A DNA stretch of 8,675 nt from Hyphomicrobiales bacterium (GTDB lineage: Bacteria > Pseudomonadota > Alphaproteobacteria > Rhizobiales > Aestuariivirgaceae), in contig PLXI01000159.1 of assembly GCA_003151375.1 (NCBI GenBank), forward strand, positions 14,612 to 23,286. The letters are read 5' to 3'. Under the pieces are notes generated by a model, which had not been told where the DNA came from, made no database searches, and saw nothing but the letters and a program-made list of their open reading frames with translations. The position numbers were made by a program, and so were the translations under genes. Positions 1 to 4,999 of the stretch are shown here, one piece after another. Numbering within the stretch: position 1 is the stretch's first letter; every line of letters begins with the position of its first letter.

Positions 1-1
1 G

Positions 2-1393
2 TGGCGGCATATGGAGCTTTATTACGGCATTTCCGGCTCTGGCTTTGTGTGCCACACGATCAATCCGCGGTTGTTTAAAGAGCAAATTGCTTTCATCATC
101 AAACATGCGGGCGATAAAGTTTTATTCGCGGATCTCACTTTTCTGCCGATCTTGGAAGCTTTGGCTCCGCAGTTGAGGAAATTAAAAGCTGTCGTCATGC
201 TGACGGATGAGGCGCATATGCCAAAGTCATCGGCCCTTCCCAAACTCAAATCTTATGAAACTTTGCTGGCGCGCGAGAAAGATCAATTCAACTGGCCAGA
301 ACTGAATGAAAACACAGCATGCAGCCTGTGTTACACTTCGGGCACAACGGGTGAGCCTAAGGGCGTGCTTTATAGCCACCGCTCATCGGTGCTTCACGCC
401 ATGGCGGTGTGCACGCCTGATGCGTTTAATTGTTCGGCTTCATCGACAGTGTGTCCAATTGTTCCGATGTTTCATGTGAACGCTTGGGGCATTCCCTATT
501 TAGCACCAATGATCGGGGCAAAGCTGGTGATGCCGGGGGCAAAGCTTGATGGGGCCAGTTTGCATCAGCTGATGACGGGTGAAGGTGTTACCTTTACTGC
601 GGGTGTGCCTACGGTTTGGCTGGCGCTGTTGGATTATTTGGATGCTGAGAAGAAAACCATTCCAACCCTCATGCGCGTTGGAATTGGTGGCTCGGCTGCA
701 CCTCCTATTATGTTGCAACGTTTTGCAGATCGAGGAGCGGAGGTGATCCATGCTTGGGGGATGACCGAAACCAGCCCCGTGGCCTTGACAGCCGCACTTA
801 CCGGCAAACACGCAAAACTTTCCAACGCGGAAAAATTGGCCAAGCGCGCCAAGCAAGGCCGGCCACTTTATGGCACCGAATATCTTGTGGTGAATGGAGC
901 AGGAAAACCAGTGAAGCATGATGGCCAGGAATTTGGCGATCTGCACATTCGCGGGGCGTGGGTGGCCTCGTCCTATTTTAAATCGAAGGAAAAAGCGGCC
1001 TTCAAGCGCGAGGGGTGGTTCAACACTGGCGACGTGGTGAATGTGGATGAGGACGGCTTCTTTCAAATTGTCGATCGCGCCAAGGATGTGATCAAATCTG
1101 GCGGTGAGTGGATTTCTTCGATTGAGCTGGAAGGAATTATGCAAGCCCATCCAGCTATCAAAGAAGCGGCGGTGGTTTCACGCCCGCATGCAAAATGGGC
1201 AGAGCGGCCCGTTCTCGTGGCGGTTTTAAAGTCTGGTGCAGTGCTGACTTATGAAGAGATGGTGATGCATTTCACCGGTAAGATTGCCAAGTGGAGTATT
1301 CCGGATGAATTGATTGTTGTGGATCAATTGCCGCATACGGCCACAGGAAAACTGCTGAAAACTGTAATCCGCAAATTGGTTTTGGCGCGGTAG
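2..1393 (+). CDS. AMP-forming acyl-CoA ligase, DmdB-like, 5' partial
   Basis: The protein activates a carboxylic acid with ATP to an acyl-adenylate and then to the CoA thioester (ANL/AMP-binding family). The frame is open from base 2, and the three residues before the ATG at 11 (W-R-H) continue the family pattern 'RHxELYY', so that ATG is internal and the true start lies upstream. About 463 residues are visible; relatives have about 540, so roughly 75-80 N-terminal residues are missing. Counting from the Met at base 11, the ATP-binding P-loop YTSGTTGEPKG is at 108-118, WGMTETSP at 249-256, the TGD hinge motif at 339-341, VIKSGGEWISS follows, and the C-terminal catalytic lysine (ATGKLLK) is K447. 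The sequence resembles the medium/long-chain and methylmercaptopropionate-CoA ligase (DmdB) group more than classic FadD; the substrate cannot be read from sequence. It ends 82 bases before the next gene, so it may belong to a separate transcript. Confidence 0.93.
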   Translation, partial: WRHMELYYGISGSGFVCHTINPRLFKEQIAFIIKHAGDKVLFADLTFLPILEALAPQLRKLKAVVMLTDEAHMPKSSALPKLKSYETLLAREKDQFNWPELNENTACSLCYTSGTTGEPKGVLYSHRSSVLHAMAVCTPDAFNCSASSTVCPIVPMFHVNAWGIPYLAPMIGAKLVMPGAKLDGASLHQLMTGEGVTFTAGVPTVWLALLDYLDAEKKTIPTLMRVGIGGSAAPPIMLQRFADRGAEVIHAWGMTETSPVALTAALTGKHAKLSNAEKLAKRAKQGRPLYGTEYLVVNGAGKPVKHDGQEFGDLHIRGAWVASSYFKSKEKAAFKREGWFNTGDVVNVDEDGFFQIVDRAKDVIKSGGEWISSIELEGIMQAHPAIKEAAVVSRPHAKWAERPVLVAVLKSGAVLTYEEMVMHFTGKIAKWSIPDELIVVDQLPHTATGKLLKTVIRKLVLAR

Positions 1394-1415
1394 CTTTAAG
1401 GCATTGCGGAGCTAA

Positions 1416-1448
1416 TTGACTTTCCGCGTGTGTATGTTAACGTATACG
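1416..1448 (+). promoter_or_regulatory. possible promoter of the beta-oxidation operon
   Basis: TTGACT at 1416-1421 matches a sigma-70 -35 box in five of six positions. A TATA-like -10 (GTATAC at 1442-1447 or TATACG at 1443-1448) follows after 20 or 21 bases, longer than the usual 17 but in line with the stretched spacers of MerR-controlled promoters. Initiation about seven bases further on would leave the ribosome binding site at 1465-1470 in the transcript. An alternative pair, TTAACG 1437-1442 and TATAAG 1462-1467, has exactly 19 bases between boxes but would start transcription almost at the GTG codon and exclude the Shine-Dalgarno. Neither pair is proven. Confidence 0.35.
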
Positions 1449-1453
1449 TCAAC
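1436..1453. promoter_or_regulatory. 18-bp near-perfect palindrome, candidate MerR-family operator
   Basis: GTTAACGTATACGTCAAC reads the same on both strands except for one mismatched pair (A1439 opposite C1450). Symmetry stops outside the 18 bases. It lies 22 bases before the GTG of the SCP2 gene, in the only non-coding gap of the window, and overlaps the proposed -10 region. Its core, TTnACGTnnACGTnAA, has the shape I recall for operators of LiuR-type MerR regulators of acyl-CoA catabolism, and a MerR-family gene lies downstream in the same operon. Palindrome and position are seen directly; the link to the regulator is inference. No second copy was noticed in the window. Confidence 0.6.
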
Positions 1454-1464
1454 TGTAAGACTAT

Positions 1465-1470
1465 AAGGGA
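1465..1470 (+). promoter_or_regulatory. ribosome binding site supporting the GTG start at 1476
   Basis: AAGGGA sits five bases before GTG 1476. The alternative ATG at 1497 has no comparable purine-rich stretch in front of it, so the GTG start is preferred. Confidence 0.6.
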
Positions 1471-1475
1471 ATATC

Positions 1476-1781
1476 GTGGTGTCTGGTGGTTTAGAAATGG
1501 AAGCCTTGGAAGCGGCGCTGCCGAAACTTTCGCGAATGAATTCCATTTTGCGTTTTGATCTGAATGATGGAACCGGGTACACAATTGATGCGCGCGGCGG
1601 TGAAGTTAGATTGGTGGAAGACGGAAGTTTGGAGCCGGATTGCACCATAAAAGTCAGCCGTGACAATTTGGTGAAGCTTGTCAATGGCGAGATGGACCCT
1701 ATTCTCGCTTACACCTTAGGGCGTATTAAAATTCAAGGTTCCATGGATATCGCTATGAAACTGGTGAAGGCAATCGGTTGA
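1476..1781 (+). CDS. SCP2 sterol-binding domain protein (small lipid carrier)
   Basis: This 101-residue protein is essentially one SCP2 domain (sterol carrier protein 2 fold), which forms a hydrophobic tunnel for fatty acids, acyl-CoAs or sterols. Visible hallmarks are the beta-strand stretch FDLNDGTGYTID (27-38), PDCTIKVS (54-61), a helix with the conserved acidic-proline turn GEMDP (71-75), and the C-terminal GRIKIQGSMDIAMKL (82-96). There is no signal peptide or membrane segment, so it should be cytosolic. It starts with GTG behind a good ribosome binding site; the first seven residues before the internal Met8 are the uncertain part. It is the first gene of the presumed operon, nine bases before the long-chain acyl-CoA ligase, which suggests it delivers or buffers substrate for beta-oxidation. 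That role is inferred from context; SCP2-only bacterial proteins are mostly uncharacterised. Confidence 0.88.
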   Translation: MVSGGLEMEALEAALPKLSRMNSILRFDLNDGTGYTIDARGGEVRLVEDGSLEPDCTIKVSRDNLVKLVNGEMDPILAYTLGRIKIQGSMDIAMKLVKAIG

Positions 1782-1790
1782 GTAACGCGT

Positions 1791-3449
1791 ATGGCAAAAA
1801 AACCCAGTGAAATTCAAATTCCGATCAAACCGATTTATAGTTTGCTCGATGAGGCTGTGGCCAAACGGGGTCAAAAACCTGCATTGGATTTTCTTGGCCG
1901 CCAGTGGAGCTATCAACGACTTGGCGAATTCGTTGATAGAGCCGCCGCTGGTTTTCGCGCACTCGGTGTGAAACGCGATGTGAGAGTTGGTTTGCATCTG
2001 CCCAACACGCCTTATTATGTAATTTGCTATTTTGCTATTCTCAAAGCCGGCGGCACGGTGGTGAATTTCAATCCGCTTTATGTTGAGCGTGAACTGGCCC
2101 AGCAGATCAAGGACTCTGATACGTCCATCATGGTGACGATGGATTTAGATGCACTCTATTCCAAACTTTCACCATTGCTTGGCAAAGGCTCTCTGCAAAA
2201 GCTTGTTGTGTGCAAAATGACGCAAATTTTGTCGCCGACAAAAAGCCTGTTGTTCAAAGTGTTCAAACGCAAGGATTTGGCCAAGGTGGCGAGCGATGCT
2301 CGCGTCATTGGTTTTGAGCAACTGATTAAGACAGGAACCATTCAAGCGCCAGCCGGGATTGATCCCAAAACAGAAATTGCGGTGTTGCAATATACGGGCG
2401 GCACAACTGGCGTGCCCAAGGGGGCCGTTCTCACCCATGGCAATTTAACCGCCAATGTGGAGCAGTTGCGCCTCTTGGTGAATGCACCAGATCGTGATGA
2501 TGAGAGCATGATGTGTGCGTTGCCGTTCTTTCACGTATTTGGCATGACGGTGGCGATGCTTTTGGGTGTGAGGTTTAATGCCGAATTGATCCTCTTGCCG
2601 CGCTTTGAAGTGGAACAAGTTCTGAAAACCATGCAGAAGAAGCGGCCCACTATGTTTCCGGGCGTGCCGACCATTTATATTGCACTCAACCGTGCCATCA
2701 AAGCACATGGCGGCAAGTTGAAGTTTGACTCAATCCGTTATTGCATTTCTGGGGGCGCACCTTTGCCGCTTGAGGTGCAACAAGAATTTATGCAGTTGAC
2801 GGGTTGCAAGCTGGTGGAAGGTTATGGACTTTCGGAAACTTCTCCCGTTGCGACCTGCAATCCCTTTGATGGTGAAAACCGTGAGGGCTCTATCGGGCTG
2901 CCATTGGCGGGAACGGTTATTGAATTTCATTCTCTTGATGATCCACGAAAGCTGGTGAAACAGGGCGAGCGCGGTGAAGTTTGCGTGCGCGGGCCGCAAG
3001 TAATGGCAGGATATTGGCACCAGCCTGAAGCCACCAAGGACGTGATGATTGACGGAGCACTGCGAACCGGCGATGTTGGCTATGCAGATCCCGACGGTTA
3101 TATTCATATTGTTGACCGCGTGAAAGATTTGATCATTTGCAGCGGCTACAACGTTTACCCTCGTGTGATTGAAGACGCACTTTATAGCCACCCCGCTGTT
3201 GCGGAAGCCGTGGTGATTGGAATTCCGGATGCCTACCGTGGGCAATCGCCCAAAGCCTTTGTGAAAATCAAGGATGGCAAAAAGCTGACTGCTGAAATGT
3301 TAAAGACGTATTTGGCGACGCAACTATCAAAAATTGAAATGCCGCATGAGATTGAGTTTAGAAGTGAACTGCCGCGCACTTTAATAGGTAAATTTTCAAA
3401 GAAGGCTTTGCTAGAAGAAGAGCTTGCAAAAACAGGAAGACGCGTATGA
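1791..3449 (+). CDS. fadD: long-chain fatty-acid--CoA ligase (FadD type)
   Basis: The enzyme converts a fatty acid, ATP and CoA to acyl-CoA, AMP and pyrophosphate, the entry step of beta-oxidation. At 552 residues it is full length for FadD. Motifs in order: P-loop YTGGTTGVPKG (201-211), GYGLSETSPV (344-353), the fatty-acid-ligase signature region from DGALRTGD (421-428) through HIVDRVKDLI to the SGYNVYP stretch (451-457), and the C-terminal catalytic lysine K534 in PRTLIGK. A basic, hydrophobic segment SPTKSLLFKVFKRKDL (148-163) corresponds to a FadD region that may touch the inner membrane. No transmembrane helix is seen. The ATG follows the SCP2 stop by nine bases and its Shine-Dalgarno is weak (GAG at 1780-1782), so translation may be coupled to the upstream gene. 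It overlaps the MerR gene by four bases (ATGA). Chain-length preference is not readable. Confidence 0.93.
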   Translation: MAKKPSEIQIPIKPIYSLLDEAVAKRGQKPALDFLGRQWSYQRLGEFVDRAAAGFRALGVKRDVRVGLHLPNTPYYVICYFAILKAGGTVVNFNPLYVERELAQQIKDSDTSIMVTMDLDALYSKLSPLLGKGSLQKLVVCKMTQILSPTKSLLFKVFKRKDLAKVASDARVIGFEQLIKTGTIQAPAGIDPKTEIAVLQYTGGTTGVPKGAVLTHGNLTANVEQLRLLVNAPDRDDESMMCALPFFHVFGMTVAMLLGVRFNAELILLPRFEVEQVLKTMQKKRPTMFPGVPTIYIALNRAIKAHGGKLKFDSIRYCISGGAPLPLEVQQEFMQLTGCKLVEGYGLSETSPVATCNPFDGENREGSIGLPLAGTVIEFHSLDDPRKLVKQGERGEVCVRGPQVMAGYWHQPEATKDVMIDGALRTGDVGYADPDGYIHIVDRVKDLIICSGYNVYPRVIEDALYSHPAVAEAVVIGIPDAYRGQSPKAFVKIKDGKKLTAEMLKTYLATQLSKIEMPHEIEFRSELPRTLIGKFSKKALLEEELAKTGRRV

Positions 3450-3838
3450 GCGAGCAATTATTTTCCGTCAGCGAATTGGCCGTTGATCTTAGCGTTACCC
3501 AGCGCACGCTGCGCTTTTATGAAGACAAGGGCCTGCTTCTGCCCAAGCGGCTTGGCAATATTCGTGCTTATACCCACCGCGACAAAGTTCGGATGATTTT
3601 AATTTTGCGTGGCAAGCGCATGGGCTTTTCGTTGCGCGAGATTAAAGAATTTCTCGATCTTTATGATGCTGATCATTCAAGCCCTAAGCAGATGCAGCAT
3701 CTTCTGAAAAAAGTGCGCGGTCGCATCTCATTGCTGGAAGAACAACTTCACGCCGTTCAAACCAGTTTGGATGAATTGCGCAAGATGGAAAATGTTTCTG
3801 CTGAAACGCTGCGCGCCAAATGTGCTGTAGCTAACTGA
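3446..3838 (+). CDS. MerR-family transcriptional regulator, LiuR-like
   Basis: This 130-residue DNA-binding protein has a MerR-type winged helix at the N terminus: helix-turn-helix around FSVSELAVDLSVTQRTLRFY (6-25), then the family signature EDKGLLLPKR, wing with NIRAYTHRD (38-46), and the second helical pair with RGKRMGFSLREIKEFLDLYD. Residues about 80-115 look like the dimerising coiled coil. There is no large effector domain and only one cysteine (C126), so it is not a classical metal or redox sensor. The pattern fits the LiuR-like group that controls fatty-acid or branched-chain amino-acid degradation in proteobacteria, recalled rather than searched. It overlaps the ligase gene by four bases, with AGGA at 3434-3437 as ribosome binding site. 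It probably binds the palindrome upstream of the operon and controls its own synthesis; the ligand, possibly an acyl-CoA, is unknown. Confidence 0.9.
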   Translation: MSEQLFSVSELAVDLSVTQRTLRFYEDKGLLLPKRLGNIRAYTHRDKVRMILILRGKRMGFSLREIKEFLDLYDADHSSPKQMQHLLKKVRGRISLLEEQLHAVQTSLDELRKMENVSAETLRAKCAVAN

Positions 3839-3849
3839 ATTTTATTTAT

Positions 3850-3855
3850 GGAGAT
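3850..3855 (+). promoter_or_regulatory. ribosome binding site deciding the thiolase start
   Basis: GGAGAT lies four bases before ATG 3860. The in-frame ATG at 3848 overlaps this site and is preceded only by an AT-rich stretch without purine-rich complementarity, so 3860 is the likely start. The protein then begins MNRAVIAAYARSPF, as in typical thiolases. Confidence 0.75.
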
Positions 3856-3859
3856 CAAA

Positions 3860-4999
3860 ATGAACCGTGCTGTCATTGCCGCCTATGCCCGTTCTCCGTT
3901 CACGCCAGCCAAAAAAGGTGAGCTGGCATCAGTGCGGCCCGATGATCTGGCCGCGCAAGTCATTGCCGCGCTGGTTAAAAATAGCAAAGTGAACCCGGCT
4001 GATCTTGAAGATTTGCTTTTGGGTTGCGCTTTCCCCGAAGGTGAGCAGGGCCTTAACGTGGCGCGGATGATCAGCTTCATCGCCGGTCTGCCGATCAGCC
4101 TTGGTGCCGCAACTATTAATCGCTATTGCGGTTCATCCATGACAGCTGTGCATGTGGCGGCAGGGGCGATTGCTATGGGTGCAGGTGATGCTTTCATTTG
4201 CGCTGGCGTTGAAAGCATGACGCGGGTTCCGATGATGGGATTTAACCCGATGCCTAATCCTGATCTCGTCAAGACTAATCCTGCGGCATACATGCCAATG
4301 GGTGATACAGCGGAGAATGTTGCGGCACGTTGGAAGTTAAGCCGCTTGGAGCAAGAACAGTTCGCCGTTGAATCCCATCGTCGCGCTGCGGCTGCGCGCG
4401 CCGCAGGAAAATTTAAGGATGAGATCATCGCCATCACCACCAAGAAAGGCGTAGTGGTGAGCGAAGATGGTTGCATCCGCGCGGATACAACACTGGAAGG
4501 TCTTGCCGCATTGAAGCCTGCCTTCAGTGCAACGGGTGTGGTGACGGCGGGCACGTCTTCGCCACTCACCGACGGTGCTGCGGCCTTATTGGTGTGTTCT
4601 GAATCCTATGCCAAGAAACATAAGCTTAACATGATTGCGGCCATCAAAAGTGTCGCCGTTGCAGGCTGTGCGCCAGATATAATGGGTATTGGCCCCGTTG
4701 GCGCAACCAAGAAAGCCTTGGCGCGTGCGGGCATCACGGTTGCCCAGCTTGATGTGACCGAGCTCAATGAGGCCTTCTCCTCACAGGGTTTGGTTTCCAT
4801 GCGCGAGATTGGTTTGGACGCTGCCAAAGTGAACATTGACGGTGGCGCCATTGCGCTTGGCCATCCGCTTGGTGCCACAGGTGCACGCATTGTGGGCAAG
4901 GTGGCTAGTTTGCTGGTGCGTGAAAAAGGCAAATATGCCTTGGCCACACAATGTATTGGCGGCGGGCAAGGCATTGCCACTGTGCTGGAGGCTATTTGA
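3860..4999 (+). CDS. fadA: acetyl-CoA C-acyltransferase (3-ketoacyl-CoA thiolase)
   Basis: The enzyme cleaves 3-ketoacyl-CoA with CoA to acetyl-CoA and an acyl-CoA two carbons shorter, the last step of each cycle. The 379-residue protein has the normal thiolase length and all catalytic elements: nucleophilic Cys90 in NRYCGSSM, the NEAFS motif at 303-307, His335 in ALGHPLGATGAR, and the second cysteine Cys365 in TQCIGGGQG. The N-terminal thiolase domain covers about residues 1-245 and the C-terminal one about 250-379. The start at 3860 is chosen on its ribosome binding site; a longer frame begins at 3848. Its TGA shares one base with the ATG of the downstream HAD-ECH gene, which fits the usual pairing of thiolase and multifunctional protein in a beta-oxidation complex. 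A biosynthetic acetoacetyl-CoA thiolase is less likely given the neighbours. Confidence 0.92.
   Translation: MNRAVIAAYARSPFTPAKKGELASVRPDDLAAQVIAALVKNSKVNPADLEDLLLGCAFPEGEQGLNVARMISFIAGLPISLGAATINRYCGSSMTAVHVAAGAIAMGAGDAFICAGVESMTRVPMMGFNPMPNPDLVKTNPAAYMPMGDTAENVAARWKLSRLEQEQFAVESHRRAAAARAAGKFKDEIIAITTKKGVVVSEDGCIRADTTLEGLAALKPAFSATGVVTAGTSSPLTDGAAALLVCSESYAKKHKLNMIAAIKSVAVAGCAPDIMGIGPVGATKKALARAGITVAQLDVTELNEAFSSQGLVSMREIGLDAAKVNIDGGAIALGHPLGATGARIVGKVASLLVREKGKYALATQCIGGGQGIATVLEAI
4985..4991 (+). promoter_or_regulatory. ribosome binding site deciding the HAD-ECH start
   Basis: CTGGAGG inside the last thiolase codons lies seven bases before ATG 4999. The frame is open further upstream to an ATG at 4951, but the extra 16 residues are rich in Cys, Arg and His, unlike any HAD N terminus, and merely reflect the thiolase gene in another frame. 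Start at 4999 puts the Rossmann strand KVAVIGAG immediately at the N terminus, as in the family. Confidence 0.75.

Noticed and set aside
500..1150. A 216-codon open frame on the minus strand opposite the first ligase gene.
   Set aside because: It lies wholly inside a well-supported ligase gene, shows no recognisable domain, and its length follows from the codon use of the sense gene.
1394..1435. Possible terminator after the first ligase gene.
   Set aside because: No GC-rich hairpin followed by a T run is visible in this stretch.
1785..1793. The nine bases ACGCGTATG occur at the start codon of the FadD-type ligase and again at 3440-3448 at the start of the MerR gene.
   Set aside because: The identity does not extend further, the six-base part also occurs elsewhere in the window (near 8475), and no regulatory reading is supported; probably chance.
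2730..3245. A 171-codon minus-strand frame opposite the FadD-type ligase.
   Set aside because: It overlaps the conserved signature motifs of the sense gene and has no family resemblance; it is a shadow frame.
3839..3859. Possible internal promoter before the thiolase in an AT-rich gap.
   Set aside because: Only 21 bases long and mostly ribosome binding site; a -10-like TTTATT without a convincing -35 is not enough.
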